64,000 bases of DNA, taken from positions 4,181,501 through 4,245,500 of the forward strand of contig NZ_CP011058.1 of assembly GCF_000961095.1 (NCBI RefSeq), in the 5' to 3' direction. The translations under genes and the position numbers were made by a program. Positions within the stretch are counted from its first letter, which is position 1. Every line of letters begins with the position of its first letter. The notes under the pieces are model-generated. The model searched no databases. It worked only from the letters and a program-made list of their open reading frames with translations, and was not told where the DNA came from. This DNA comes from Paenibacillus beijingensis (GTDB lineage: Bacteria > Bacillota > Bacilli > Paenibacillales > Paenibacillaceae). Below, one piece after another: positions 20,055 through 32,700 of this stretch.

Positions 20055-20533
20055 GGGGAGGGGAATCTATCAAAGGTTGCGAAGTATCTCTCCGCGCATA
20101 TAGTACCGCCCTTTGCATTGCTTTTTACCCCATCCGAACTATCGAGATTTACCGGATGTGCCCCAAAACAAGCCCTGATCTGTGCAAAGTATGTATCGTC
20201 TGGAACAGACTTATTTAATACCGAGTGATCTTCCTTGAAAGGATGCTTCATTTCAAAGATACGGAGGAGCTGTTCAATGGCTTGGACAACAAGGTCATAG
20301 GTCATTATTAACTGTAAAACGTTTAACGTCCGGACATCATCGTTAGCATGATTTAAAGCAATAAAAGGCAGACCATTTACACTGACATGTAGCCAGTCCT
20401 TTGATGAGCAAATCAGGTTCCATAGGTTTTTGCCGTTGTAGTCGCCATAGGTATTTATTAAGAAATCATCATGGTCGTTTACGGCTTGCTTGAAATTCTC
20501 CAATAATGAGTCATCAAGAATATACGGGTTCAT
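20012..20533 (-). CDS. Hypothetical helical protein, probably C-terminally truncated
   Basis: This 173-residue protein is probably a real gene, judging from its conserved-looking core (TYGDYNGKNLWNLICSSKDW, VLQLIMTYDLVVQAIEQLLR, RACFGAHPVNL). These segments look like a helical, HEPN-like fold, but I cannot name the family. The last 40 residues (after GVKSNAKGG) look unnatural and overlap the neighbouring zinc-cluster gene, so the true C-terminus may have been lost or frameshifted. An IS630-type remnant begins about 25 bases upstream of its start, which suggests rearrangement here. Confidence 0.45.
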   Translation of the reverse strand: MNPYILDDSLLENFKQAVNDHDDFLINTYGDYNGKNLWNLICSSKDWLHVSVNGLPFIALNHANDDVRTLNVLQLIMTYDLVVQAIEQLLRIFEMKHPFKEDHSVLNKSVPDDTYFAQIRACFGAHPVNLDSSDGVKSNAKGGTICAERYFATFDRFPSPYPSSCGNFLRMAA

Positions 20534-20580
20534 AATAATGGCATTGCCTCTTTTCTTGGATTTTACATAATTTTACATAA

Positions 20581-21234
20581 TTGCCCATTCTGCATCAGAT
20601 CGACGTTCATGTCGTATGCATCGACGAGATGACAGGTATTCAGGCGCTGGAACGTCTCTATCCCACGCTGCCGATGAAACCGGGACTGGTGGAGCGCAGA
20701 GAGTTCGAATACGTGCGTCACGGTACGCAATGCCTGATCGCGAATCTGGAGGTGGCCACTGGTCAAGTCATCCGGTCATCCGTAGGTGATACACGAACCG
20801 AAGATGATTTTGTCAGGCACGTGGAGCAGTTGCTGGCCCAAGACCCGGAAGGGGAATGGGTGCTGGTCACGGACCAACTCGATACGCTTCGCTCGGAGGG
20901 CATCGTTCGTCTCGTGGCACGACATTGCGGCATCGATGAAACGACGCTGGGCATCAAAGGCAAAGAAGGCATTCTCAAGTCGAAAGATAGCCGAACGGCC
21001 TTTCTGAGAGATCGATCACACCGCATCCGGTTTGTTTATACACCCAAACACTGTTCTTGGCTCAACCAAATTGAGATCTGGTTTAGCATCCTGGTTCGGA
21101 GTCTGATCCGTAGAGGAAACTTCACCTCCGTTCAAGACTTGAAAGAGCAAATTCTCGCCTTTATCCAATACTTCAACAGGAGCATGGCTAAACCATTCAA
21201 ATGGACGTATGCCGGTAAGGTCCTGTGTCGCTAA
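20581..21234 (+). pseudogene. IS630-family transposase remnant (C-terminal DDE domain)
   Basis: These 217 codons encode the DDE_3 catalytic domain of an IS630/Tc1-type transposase. They include [14 protein letters not shown] (first Asp), [14 protein letters not shown] (second Asp) and [13 protein letters not shown] (Glu). The N-terminal helix-turn-helix half, about 130 residues in complete enzymes, is missing. The reading frame begins abruptly after two copies of TTTTACATAA, with no ribosome binding site. Terminal inverted repeats were not found. The fragment is more GC-rich than its neighbours. It appears to be an old, truncated insertion between the tns genes and the biosynthetic cluster. 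Confidence 0.8.
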
Positions 21235-22347
21235 CTGACGGATAACTTAAGCAGTCCAGTACTAGGCGATTCGTTGCGTAGCGCGCTGCTTGTTTTCTCT
21301 TTGAAAAAAGGATGGGCGATTGTTCAGTAGCGACCGTATATAGATGGAGCACAGAAGTTAGTTCGCGGAATCCGTGTTTGCGTGTTTGCTGTCACCTCTT
21401 AAAATAATTCAATATTTCCCGGAAAAGTTTTACGAAAATTATAGACATCGCGCTACAGCATTAACCTGCGGCTGTCATTAATAGGTAACTAAGCCACTGT
21501 GAATGTTAGCTTACCGCTCTTCTGGATTAGGTATTAGTTCCGCAACAGTTTGGCGGCTATATTTATTGATTCAGTTTTTGTTCAAGTTTTCGTGCTTTTT
21601 CACCAGAACAACTTTTTTCAGATGCATCGAAATGCTAATCTATATGTTTCGCAGCCACAACAGTGGAAAAATAGAAGTTATCACTTCCTTATCAAGAAAA
21701 AAAGTTTGGTTAACCGGGCACAGTATCGGCAAAGCCGGTGACATGAATTAGGACCTATTCAAACACGAGATTTTGCAGTTACGGGATCCTTTTTTTCGAC
21801 CTTCATGGATTCCCCCACCAATAATTTAGAAACTACTAAAAAACAATCCCTTTATGCACCCTCCTCATTCATCAAAAAACTACGGATATTATAAACCTAA
21901 GACTATCTCGGTAATAGGGAAAAAAGTGCGATGTAATCAAGAAGCTTTTCTAAGAAGATCGAGAATAAGCAGTATATGGTTTTGTCACATGAAAATTAAG
22001 GCATCTGGACGAGTATTGACTCTTTGTTTTGCGAAGATCTACACGATATTGATGTACCACTTGAAATCTTCCTGTCAGATAAAGTATCCGTTTGTGTAGA
22101 AAATAAATTTCACGATAAGGTAGACAACATGAAACGTCATGTTTATAATGGAATTATAAAAACTAACTCCTAGAATCTTACTTTCCTTTTGTACTTTCAA
22201 TATTAACTTCAAATTTAAACCATAGTTGGCCATAATTCCTATTTAAACATGTGACTATTCCCCTTTATGATTGTTAAGTTAAATCTAAATACTTCCACTT
22301 AGTTTATATTAAAAACTTATTTTGAATAATACGAAAGGGGATGTATT
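21235..22347. other. Long intergenic region before the peptide cluster
   Basis: No supported gene is visible in about 1.1 kb. Short open frames at 21503-21751 and 21854-22099 have no ribosome binding site and no recognisable product; they may be decayed mobile-element sequence. The last part (after about 22100) becomes very AT-rich and should contain the promoter of the biosynthetic cluster. AAAGGGG at 22335-22340 serves the first gene. Confidence 0.45.
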
Positions 22348-23733
22348 GTGAACATTTCTATCATAATTCCTACCTATAATAGTAAAGAAAATTTACAACA
22401 AACCTTATTGTTTATATCAAAGCAAATATTAGGAAATAAAATTAAACTAGAAGTAATTGTAATCGATGATGGATCAAATGAACGCTCTGATGAATTAATA
22501 AGTAGATATAGAGAAATAATACCTAATTTAATATACATATATAGAGAAAGAGATAAACTATCCTGTCGAGCAAAAGCACGTAATATAGGAATATATAATT
22601 CTACTGGAGATATACTGGTGTTTTTAGATTCCGGAATGCTAATTCCCAATTATTTTATTTTAAAAGTATCAGAACATTTTTCAAGGTCTAGGAAACTAGT
22701 AGTAAGTCATTATCTAATTGGAAAGTCTCTTGATCTGACAAAAGATGATATTACTATAGCTGCTAATATAAACCCTGAGAATATTGATGAAATTTGCCGA
22801 AATTTGATAAATCATCCATCATGGGTTGATTGCAGAGTTGGTCTTTTTGATATGGTAAATAATAATCTAAGTCGATATCCCGCTCCATGGACAGTAGGAT
22901 ATAATACTGCTGCATTAACAGTAGATCGTAATTTAGTACTAAGTGTTGGTGGTTTTGATGAATCATTTATGGGTTGGGGAGGGGAAGATGTAGACTTTTG
23001 TTATAGAATATTTAAGAAAAAAGCAAAATTTATCTCCGAACAAAAGGCATACGCATTTCATCTACCTCACCGACAATTAGAGACAATGGATGAAAAAATC
23101 AAAAACAACGTAATCAATTTAAAGAAAATGCATAAAAAAAATAATAGCTTTGAAACGGAATTGTTTTTGAACTGTCCATATACTCTTGACTTTAATTTAA
23201 TGTTACATCGATTTAATTGTTTAGATATTTGTCATCTTATTCCTAAATACGAAGATAAAATAATAGAATATGTAAACTCAACATTTGAGTCTGAAGGAAA
23301 CAATTTGCTTATAGGTTATAATGGTGATAATTGGTTATCAAAATCTATATACTCTCACTTTTTTGTGCATAACAAAAAAATACAACAGAAATTAGAGAAG
23401 TGTTTAGAAAATATTCGAATACATTATATGCTAGGATGTGACACTCCATTCGACGATTATTTTTTTAATGTAACTGTTGTAACTGATTTTCATCGATATT
23501 TTGAACCAGCAGTCTTAGAAGCTTTTATTAAAGAGACAGTTCGTATATCAAAAAAAGTATATTTTGTTCACACTATGGATTTAAATCCAGTAATTAAACG
23601 GATTGAAAGAATGGAATGGACTAGTCATGCTTCTTTACTTGAAAAAGCTAGTAAATTGGGTCTAAACTATAAAACTATTAACCTTGACTCAAAAATTAAA
23701 TTAAGCATTATTAGTAAAGAATCAATAACTTAA
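22348..23733 (+). CDS. Family 2 glycosyltransferase with an extra C-terminal domain
   Basis: The first 270 residues form a GT-A glycosyltransferase: SIIIPTYNSKENLQQTL at the N-terminus, VIVIDDGSNERSDELI near 45, and the sugar-nucleotide/metal region ILVFLDSG near 92. GGFDESFMGWGGEDVDFCYR near 208-228 is the typical galactosyltransferase-like ED motif. Another 170 residues follow that I do not recognise. The start is a GTG at 22348, seven bases after AAAGGGG. It is the first gene of the cluster, so a sugar on the peptide or on an acceptor moiety is likely. No export signal or membrane segment was seen. Confidence 0.8.
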   Translation: MNISIIIPTYNSKENLQQTLLFISKQILGNKIKLEVIVIDDGSNERSDELISRYREIIPNLIYIYRERDKLSCRAKARNIGIYNSTGDILVFLDSGMLIPNYFILKVSEHFSRSRKLVVSHYLIGKSLDLTKDDITIAANINPENIDEICRNLINHPSWVDCRVGLFDMVNNNLSRYPAPWTVGYNTAALTVDRNLVLSVGGFDESFMGWGGEDVDFCYRIFKKKAKFISEQKAYAFHLPHRQLETMDEKIKNNVINLKKMHKKNNSFETELFLNCPYTLDFNLMLHRFNCLDICHLIPKYEDKIIEYVNSTFESEGNNLLIGYNGDNWLSKSIYSHFFVHNKKIQQKLEKCLENIRIHYMLGCDTPFDDYFFNVTVVTDFHRYFEPAVLEAFIKETVRISKKVYFVHTMDLNPVIKRIERMEWTSHASLLEKASKLGLNYKTINLDSKIKLSIISKESIT

Positions 23734-23785
23734 ATAAAAAAGCCTGGTAAATAAAAAAAGCCTGGATATTAAATGGAGGGATATA

Positions 23786-24970
23786 ATGTATCGAATTGGT
23801 CAAGAAGAGATTGATGCTGTAACACGAGTTATTAACAGCAAGGAATTGTTTCGTATCAATGATAAAGGTAGAGAAGTAGAAAATTTCGAAAAAGAATTCG
23901 AAAGGAAATTGGGGATTGAATATTCTCTAGCGCTATCGGGGGGAGGAACAAGTGCATTAATTGCAGCGCTGGTCGGCTTGGAAATTGGACCTGGAGACGA
24001 GGTCTTGGTTCCATCGTATACATTTGTATCTACTGCAATCGCAGTGCTGGCAGTTGGAGCTATTCCAGTAATTGTGGAAATTGATGATTCCCTAACGATT
24101 TGTACGATTGATATGGAAAAAAAGATTTCCCCCTATACAAAAGCTGTTATTCCTGTCCATATGCGTGGTTTTCCATGTAATATGGAACGTATAGAAGAAC
24201 TGGCGAAGCTTTATAATTTGAGAATAATAGAGGATGTTTGTCAGGCAGTTGGTGGAAGTTTTAGAGGGGAAAGGCTTGGAACTATTGGTGATGCAGGGGC
24301 GTTTAGTTTTAATCAATACAAAATTATTAGTTCTGGCGAAGGCGGAGCGATGGTTACGTCTTTAAAAGAAGTGTACGAGAGAGCTCTTATCTATCATGAT
24401 GTCGGTAGTGGGTTCCGAGAATTTTCAAACAGACTTAAAACACCTATTTTTGCAGGAGTTCAATATCGGGCAAGTGAAATCATGGGGGCAATATTGCGAG
24501 AACAGTTGAAGAGGCTTGATGGAATTTTGGAAGATTTAAGAAATATTAAAAAACGAATTATGAATGAACTTTCGACAGAGAGTGACATCAATTTTATTAA
24601 GTCATATGATGATGATGGGGATTGTGGAACAACAGTGGGTTTACTGTTTTTAAATGAAGAGTGTGCTCGCAAATTCGCATCTTCTAAAGGAGTAAATGGT
24701 TGGCTCCCGATAGATACAGGAAAACATGTTTATACCGGGTGGCAAACTATACTGGAAAAGCGGGGAAGTCATCACCCATTGATGAATCCTTATAAGAGAC
24801 CAGAAAACCAAAATCTAAACATGAGTTACTCAAAGGAAATGTGTCCTCAAACCTTAGATATTCTCAGTAGAACTGTACTGTTAGTTATTCATCCAGATCT
24901 GAATGAAGAGGATGTTACTTTATTAATTAAAAGTTGTCGTGAAGCGGCTAAGCAATTAATTAAACTTTAA
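23786..24970 (+). CDS. DegT/DnrJ/EryC1-type PLP aminotransferase
   Basis: This 394-residue PLP-dependent sugar or cyclitol aminotransferase has ALSGGGTSALIAAL near 50 (phosphate binding) and GDEVLVPSYTFVSTA near 74. EDVCQAVGG near 150 carries the Asp that contacts the PLP nitrogen. FNQYKIISSGEGGAM near 173-187 has the internal Lys. The order and length match the secondary-metabolite aminotransferases that act on keto-sugars or inososes (the type found in aminoglycoside and macrolide pathways). Next to a glycosyltransferase and a BtrH-like protein, it could supply an amino group on a sugar or cyclitol. AGGG lies before the ATG. Confidence 0.85.
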   Translation: MYRIGQEEIDAVTRVINSKELFRINDKGREVENFEKEFERKLGIEYSLALSGGGTSALIAALVGLEIGPGDEVLVPSYTFVSTAIAVLAVGAIPVIVEIDDSLTICTIDMEKKISPYTKAVIPVHMRGFPCNMERIEELAKLYNLRIIEDVCQAVGGSFRGERLGTIGDAGAFSFNQYKIISSGEGGAMVTSLKEVYERALIYHDVGSGFREFSNRLKTPIFAGVQYRASEIMGAILREQLKRLDGILEDLRNIKKRIMNELSTESDINFIKSYDDDGDCGTTVGLLFLNEECARKFASSKGVNGWLPIDTGKHVYTGWQTILEKRGSHHPLMNPYKRPENQNLNMSYSKEMCPQTLDILSRTVLLVIHPDLNEEDVTLLIKSCREAAKQLIKL

Positions 24971-25040
24971 TTTTCGCAATATTCAGGTTAATTAACTAAA
25001 GTGAATGAATATCAATTATGAAAGTAAGATAGGAGGCAAA

Positions 25041-26021
25041 ATGAAAAAAATAAACCTTGAGAAGTTGATTCGATATGATATTAATTATTATTTCGATTGT
25101 ATTAAAACAAAAATATTTCATTATTGCCTATATCTAGGAGCACCGATAGATTGGTTGCTTTATAATTCATATGAAAATACAAAAAATATTTATAATCAGA
25201 TTGTATTAAATAAAAATCCTTATTGGGCATATAAAACTAATTGCATAAATATAGAAGACTTAAATAAAATTAGCATAAAACTCGAAAGTAGATTGGTTAA
25301 TGAATTTGATAATGCATTATCATATTTTGAAAAGAAAATTAATAAGGGGGAAGTATTGCTAATTAAGTGTGATGAATATTTTTTACCGCACAGAGAATGG
25401 GTATATAAACAGAAACACACTCAACATTATGTTTTTATAAGTGGTTATGACTATACAAATACAACAAAAAAATTGCACATTATTGACGATGGTTATCCTG
25501 ACTTCTCAGGTTATTCCTACGATATCAATATAATAGAAAATTCTTATAGCAAAGAAATAATTAGACCAACTTATCAAATAAATGATTTAGATAAACATTT
25601 TACCGAGGAAATAATTATTAAATACCGTGAGTATTTTATGAATGTTGAGGATGATTTATCACTCTATGAGGAAATAGTGAATTACTTTTATGATATTGAT
25701 TGCCAATCAGATCGCGATAGTGACTTTTTATTTTATTTTGTTCATGCAGTTTCTTTGTTATCTGGATCTAGGTTAATTTTTATTAGATTTTTGTATTTAT
25801 TCAATGAATCAAGTTGTTCAGATTTAATAAATGAATTAATAGATTGTTCTAAAAAGCTTAGTATTCTAAAATTTTTTATAAAAAGATATAGCATTTCATT
25901 TGAAGAAAACGATAAGAAGGAAATAATAAACAAATGCAAAGAATTGAAGGTCAAAGAAGGTAAAATATATGAAATGTTAAGAGAAAATAGTATGAACCAT
26001 TTTAAAAAAAATATTATCTAA
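25041..26021 (+). CDS. BtrH-like putative acyltransferase (papain-like fold)
   Basis: This protein has 326 residues from the ATG at 25041, chosen because TAGGAGG lies nine bases upstream. The segment near 100-155 (KGEVLLIKCDEYFLPHREW, QHYVFISGYDY, HIIDDGYPDFSG) follows the pattern of BtrH N-terminal and C39-like domains: a hydrophobic strand, D-x-Y-x-L-P, then H-x-V-x-x-x-G-Y-D. In butirosin biosynthesis, BtrH moves an acyl group from a carrier protein to an amine on the aminoglycoside. A Cys near residue 18 might be the nucleophile. If this is right, it could release the peptide onto an amino acceptor. The assignment is by pattern only. Confidence 0.5.
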   Translation: MKKINLEKLIRYDINYYFDCIKTKIFHYCLYLGAPIDWLLYNSYENTKNIYNQIVLNKNPYWAYKTNCINIEDLNKISIKLESRLVNEFDNALSYFEKKINKGEVLLIKCDEYFLPHREWVYKQKHTQHYVFISGYDYTNTTKKLHIIDDGYPDFSGYSYDINIIENSYSKEIIRPTYQINDLDKHFTEEIIIKYREYFMNVEDDLSLYEEIVNYFYDIDCQSDRDSDFLFYFVHAVSLLSGSRLIFIRFLYLFNESSCSDLINELIDCSKKLSILKFFIKRYSISFEENDKKEIINKCKELKVKEGKIYEMLRENSMNHFKKNII

Positions 26022-26046
26022 TAATACGAAGGCGGGAAAACTCTTT

Positions 26047-26741
26047 TTGAAAATTAAACTATTCTGCATTCCCTATTCTGGCTCATCTTCTGCTTTTTAT
26101 TATCATTGGAAGAAGTATATGCCTGGAAATATTTCGATTATCCCAATTGAATTAGCTGGAAAGGGATTAAGACATGATGAGCCTAACTATGAATCATTTG
26201 AACAAATGGTTGATGATGTTTACGGAATTATAAAAAAGTATATTGATGACTCACCAGTAGCTTTTTTTGGACACAGTATCGGTGCACTAATCTTATATGA
26301 GTTATGTTACCGATATAACTTAGATTATATCAAACCTAAAAAAATGATTTTTTCAGGAGCATCGGTTCCACATCTTTATAAAATTCGAATATACATAAGT
26401 TATCGGATGAAGATTTTCTTAAATATATTATTTCTTTGGGAGGTATTTCACAAGAATTATTAAGTAAGAAAGAAATAATAAATATCTTTTTGCCTTTAAT
26501 ACGTAGTGATTTTAAACTTATTGAATCCCATTCTTTCAGGAAGCTTGATAGGCATTTTGAATCAGAGGCGGCTATTTTTTTTGGAATGGATGATAAACCT
26601 TTTGGAAGAAAAGTAAAGGATTGGCAACAATATTTTGGCCCGACAACATATTTTAAAGGGTTTTCTGGTGGGCATTTTTTTATTCATAGTGATCCACGGG
26701 GAGTTGTATATGAAGTAACAAAATTAATTAATAAGGAGTAA
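26047..26741 (+). pseudogene. Type II thioesterase, frameshifted
   Basis: Two overlapping frames together give a complete type II (editing) thioesterase of about 230 residues. The first part has FCIPYSGSSSAFYYHW and the nucleophile motif AFFGHSIGALILYEL. The second has FFGMDDKP (Asp) and FSGGHFFIHSD (catalytic His). The frame changes near 26385-26400; after that point the expected family sequence LSDEDFLKYIISLGG continues in another frame. The original first frame ends at 26463. Such enzymes clear misprimed carrier domains. As read, the protein would lack its catalytic His. A sequencing error cannot be excluded. The start is TTG 26047 behind GAAGGCGGGA. Confidence 0.8.
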
Positions 26742-26778
26742 TTTAATTGTAAATAAAGAGTATAGGAGTGTTAGAAAT

Positions 26779-29700
26779 ATGATAGAAACTGGAGGAACCA
26801 TTAAAGATTCCGTTTGTTATGGGGAACCTATTATTGATGAAAGTTCTTACCCGTTTACTTTGACAGAGCTTTTAGTAAATACGGCAAAAAAGCACCCCGA
26901 CAAGGAAATTATTTTCTTAAATAAAGAAGGTTATAAGAAACAGATTTCATATTCCATTTTGTTAGCAGAAGCACGTAAATATTTAACTTGTCTAAATGAA
27001 AGTGGTTTAAAGCAAGGAGATAAACTAGTTCTACAACTAGATGATAACTATAAATTTATAATAATTTTCTGGGCTTGTGTACTCGGTGGGATTATTCCAG
27101 TAATATTAAATGTTCCAGATAATTTTAAGGTGCTTAATTCTGATAACAAAACTCTATTAAATGTTCTGGGTGTAATGGATAGAGCAATAGTACTAACAAA
27201 TAATCAGTTGATCGAATCTATATCTTCCTTTCTAGAAACACAGCATAATAAAAATAAAATACTAAATATTGATAGTTTAGTAGGAAAAGAACCGAAGAAA
27301 GAGATTGAAACCAAACCTGATGATATTTCAGTTATTTTGTTTACGTCAGGAAGTACAGGAGCCCCAAAAGGAATTACACTTACTCATGGAAACATCGTAA
27401 ATTTGGAAAAAGCAGTTGTTCAAATGAACGATTTCAATTCTAATGATATTTCGGTTAATTGGATGCCGCTTGAGCATGTGGGCGGGATTGTTATGTTCCA
27501 TATTAGAGATGTTTATTGTGGGGCTAAGCAAATTATTATAAGAAAAGAATACATTTTGGCCAAACCAATTAGATGGATTGATGTCATTTCTAACTATAAG
27601 GCCACCATTACCTGGGCGCCAAATTTCGCCTTTTCATTAATCAATCAATCTTTAGAACAGTCCTCGACAATTGATGGCTGGGATTTAAGTAATATGAAAT
27701 TCATTCTTAATGGTGGAGAAGCAATTAATCCCACAACTTCAAGAAGATTTTTAGAGTTATTAGCACAGTTTGGTTTATCCGACAACAGTATTTTTCCTTC
27801 ATGGGGAATGTCTGAAACGAGTTCCGGGATGGTATATTCACATTGCTTTAATAGCAGTACCGGGGTAAATTGCTTAGATTCATTTAATTATGGTGAATTA
27901 GTGAAACTATCAGATTCTAATTGTTCCGGATCTCAGTTTGTGCAATTAGGTCATCCCATTCCAGGTTCGGCTATACGAATTGTAAATTCAGCAGGAAAAG
28001 TAATTAAAGAAAATTTGATAGGTAACATTCAAGTAAAAGGAAAAAATGTGACATGTGGTTACTATAACAATGATGCTTTGAACAAACAAGTTTTCACTAA
28101 AGATAATTGGTTTGATACAGGTGACATTGGTTTTGTAAGTGATGGAAAGTTAACAATAACAGGGAGAATAAAAGATATTATAGTTATTAATGGAAATAAC
28201 TATAATTCGTCTGATATTGAGTATGTAATTGAAACAATAGAAGCAGTGGTCCCCACTTTTACTGCAGCGATTAGTGTGCGCGACTCAAATTCCGATACGG
28301 ACAAATTAGTTATATTTTACTGTTCAGAAAAAAAAGACATAACTAGTATATATAATCAAATTATACAAATAGAAAAAAAGTTAATCGAAAATTTCAGACT
28401 GAGAGCAAGTGAAATCATTCCACTCCAGAAGAAAGATATTGGAAAAACATCAATTGGTAAAATAAAAAGAACGGAACTTGTAAGAAAATATCTTGAGGGT
28501 AAATACAAAGAGATTATTGATCAAACCTTGAGATACGCAACAGATATGGATACTAATTTTCAAAACAAGAGTTTACCTCTCACAAGGATCCAAGCTGAAT
28601 TGTTATTAATTTCAAAAACAATTCTTGGCATAACCAACCTGGGAATAAATGATTCTTTTTTTAATACTGGTGGAAATTCTATTCATGTAATAATGCTAGT
28701 TGCAGAGATAAATCGTGTATTTGAAGTTGATGTCCCGGTTAGCACGGTTTTCGAATTACAAAAATTGAATTTGATTGCTGACTTTATTAAAGAATCTAAA
28801 AAAATTAATATTTTTCCTATAATTAGAGCCGAAATAAAAAAATGCTATCCAGTAACGTCTTCTCAAAAGAGAATGTTATTAATTAATGAGATGGAGGGTA
28901 TAGGTTGCACTTATAACAATCCTCTTTTAATAAAACTCAAAGGAGAACTTAATATTGTCCGTTTGGAGCAAGCTTTCCAAGTGCTTTTACAAAGACACGA
29001 TATTCTGAGGACTTCGTTTCATTTTCAAAATGAAACTTATCTTCAAGAAATTCATGAATTCGTTCCCTTCTATTTAAAATATATTCGTCTTGATGAAACT
29101 GAAAATCTAGATAAACATGATATTCTCAAGAAGTTTGTTAAGCCATTCAAGCTTGATAAAGCGCCTCTTATGAGAGGCATTGTTATACAAACAAACGAAA
29201 ACGATTTTTTATTAGGAATTGATGTTCATCATGTTATTACAGATGGAACATCACAAATGTTAATGATGAATGAAGTATTTCAAATATATGAAGGGCGAAA
29301 TAATAATTTTAATCAGATGCTGCAATTCAAAGATTATGCAGTGTGGGAAGATGATTATTTTAAATCTGAAACAATTCGTCAAAAAGAACAATTCTGGATG
29401 AATATGGATTTAACAGCAAACCCAAAATATGATTTAAATTTAGACTTTCAAAGAAAAGTCATTCAAAGTTTTGAAGGAAAAGTGATTTCAGAAAAAATAT
29501 CAGGTGATTTGAAAATAAAGCTTCAAAAAATAGCGAATGAAAATGGTACCACTATTTTTACCATTCTTTTTATGACATATAAACTATTGTTGGCAAAATA
29601 TTCTGGAAGTGAAGAACTTGTTGTTGGTACACTTGTCAATGGAAGAACAAGAAGTGAAATTAGATCGATGCTTGGATTATTTACTAACTCTTTACCAATA

Positions 29701-32700
29701 AAGTCTCATCCAAGCAAATCAAAAAAAATTAGTGAATATTTAATTGAGTTGAAAGATATTCTTATTCGGGCTTTAAGTAATCATGAATACCCATTTGATA
29801 AAATGGTCGAGAAATTAAGTCATATTCATAATACAAATAGAAACCCCATGTTCGATACAATGTTTATTTATCAAAATTATGATCAATCAATTAAATTGAG
29901 TGAGGACAGTTCCCTAAAGATCGTTTCTTTTGAAAATGTGATAGTAGGTTCCAAAGTAGATATTACTTTATATGGTGTCGAAAAGAGTGGTCAAATTGAG
30001 TTTATTTTGGAATATTGTTCATCTTTATTTAAAGAAAGTACTATGCAACGATTCATGTATCACTACTTGCAAATATTGCAACTAATCGTAGAAGGTAGAG
30101 TAAAATATATAAATGAGTTATATCTGACAGATGAGAATATTTCCAACTTATTATTTCATAAACCAATAAGAGAAATATATCCAGAAACAAAAGTGATTCA
30201 ACAATTATTTAAAGAACGAGTGGAAATATCTCCAGATAGTAGTGCTGTAAACTTCGGTGATTTATCTTTTACGTATTCAAAGTTAAATAACCTTTCTAAT
30301 GAAGTTGCTAATTTACTAAAGAGAATGAATATAGGTCGAAATCAAATAGTAGCTATATTATTAGATCGCTCCCCGGATATGATTGTAGCAATGTTGGGTG
30401 TTATTAAGTCAGGTGCGGCCTTTTTGCCGATTGATCCAGAATTGCCTACAGATAGGGTCAGATACATGCTTGAAGATAGCGAAGCAAAAGCAATAATCAC
30501 AACTTCGGAATTATACTCAGACATTATACCAGATCAAAGAATTAGTATTTTGGATATGGTAACTTTAGAATATAAGAACAGTCTAAAAGAGCCAATCAAT
30601 ACCAATGTGGTTGACGATCCGGTATATGTTTACTATACATCAGGTTCGTCTGGCAAGCCAAAGGGCGTTGTTGTTAGCCATAAAGCGGTTAATAATTTCA
30701 TTCATAGTTTTAACAAAAAAATAGGAATGAATGAAAAGGACACTATATTATCTATCACTACCATTTCTTTTGATCCAGTAATTGTAGAAACATTTCTTTC
30801 GCTAGTTTTTGGCATATCTATTGTTTTGACAAATCATATTGAACAAAAAGATGTAAATGCAATTGCAAAATTAATCGACAATAATGAAATCAGTGTCTTA
30901 CAAATAACGCCATCAAGGTTAAAATTGTTTTTAAAAAATGAGAATAATATAGAGAGTTTAAAGAAACTAAAAAAGCTTATAATCGGAGGAGAAGCTCTTT
31001 CAAAATCTCTATATCAATCTATTTCCTTCTTAAATCAAACAGATATTTATAATGTTTATGGACCAACGGAAGCGACTGTTTGGACTACTGTTAAACATAT
31101 AACACAAGTCAGCGATATTTCAATTGGTAACCCGATAGGAAATATGGAGATTTATATACTAGATGAAAATTTTCATATGCAGCCAACAGGCATTCCCGGT
31201 GAAATATATATTTCTGGAGATGGGCTTGCTAAAGGTTACCTAAATAATGAAAAATTAACAAAAGATAAATTTGTCGATAATCCCTTTAGGAAAGGTAAAA
31301 AAATGTATGCATCAGGTGACCAGGGAAGATGGCTAGAGAATGGTGAAGTTGATTACCTTGGAAGAATTGATAGTCAGGTTAAAATTCGAGGATACCGGAT
31401 CGAATTGGATGAAATAAGTAACCAACTACTCCAATCAAATTTAGTTGAAGAGGTTGTTACAATTATATTAGGAAATACAGAGGATGAGGGGGATGAGGCA
31501 TCAATTTGTCTATATTTTGTCTCTGATAAAAATATAAACATTACCGAAATTAATGAATACTTATACTCAAAATTGCCTAGTTATATGATCCCAAGATTTT
31601 ACGTACAGGTCAGTAGTATACCATTAACTCCAAGTGGAAAGACTGACATTAAAAAGTTACCCAAACCAAGTATGAGTGAAAGGAAAGTATTGAACTATCT
31701 TGGACCTAAAACTATTTTTCAGAAATTTTTAGTGGAGATGTGGGAGGAAATTTTAGGCATAGAGCCTATTGGAATCCGTGATAATTTCTTTGAATTAGGT
31801 GGGAATTCTTTCAAGGCAACTCTGTTTATTTATCGACTTCAAGAAAAAACAGGGAAAGTTGTTTCTTTAAGAACTCTTTATGAATACCCAACAATTGAAT
31901 TAATAGATGAAAAAGTTGATCACAATTTACTGATAAAGGCTGGTTTGATTCTGCCAACAGTAGCTAGAGACTACTACCCGCTTTCTCACCAGCAAAGTAT
32001 GATTTATGCTGCAACACAAATTAATGGAGGAGATCTTGCATATAACTTGCCAGTTTATTTTGAAGTTAGAGGTTCTATAAACGTAACTAAAATGAAAGAT
32101 TCAATTATAGAAGTGTTGAACAGGCATTCTGTCTTTAAGACATATCTCGAATGGCATGATGAAGAAATAGTTCAGAAAATAAATTATGATGTTAAATTTA
32201 AGGTTGAAATACTAAATCAAGATGGTTTATCCCAAGAAGAAGCCTTAGAATCATTCATGCAACCATTTGATCTTCATACAGCTCCGTTGGTCAGAGTAAG
32301 AATTCTTTTGTTGAGTGAAAAGACAATAATTATGTTTGATATCCATCATATTATTACAGATGGAGTATCTTTAAAAATATTTTTTGATGAAATCAGTAGA
32401 TTATATGAAGGCCAGGAACTGTCAGAAGTAAACCTCCATTATACCGACTATTTAAGTTGGAGTTCTATACATTCTGAATATAGTCAGGATGATGAAAACT
32501 ACTGGATCACTCAATTTGAAAAACCTGTTTCACAGATTGATATCCGAACCGATTTTAAAAGACCGCTTATACGGAATTTAAAAGGTGGAAATACTTCTAT
32601 TCAGTTAAATAAAGAATGGCTTATAAATCTTAACCAAAGCTTGAGTAATAATAACCAAACTTTATTTACTGGTCTAATTTCAGCGTTATATTTAATTTTA

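Noticed and set aside
23733..23770. Direct repeat AAAAAGCCTGG (two copies) between the glycosyltransferase and aminotransferase genes
   Set aside because: The copies are short, not inverted and lie in AT-rich spacer; probably slippage, with no evident function.
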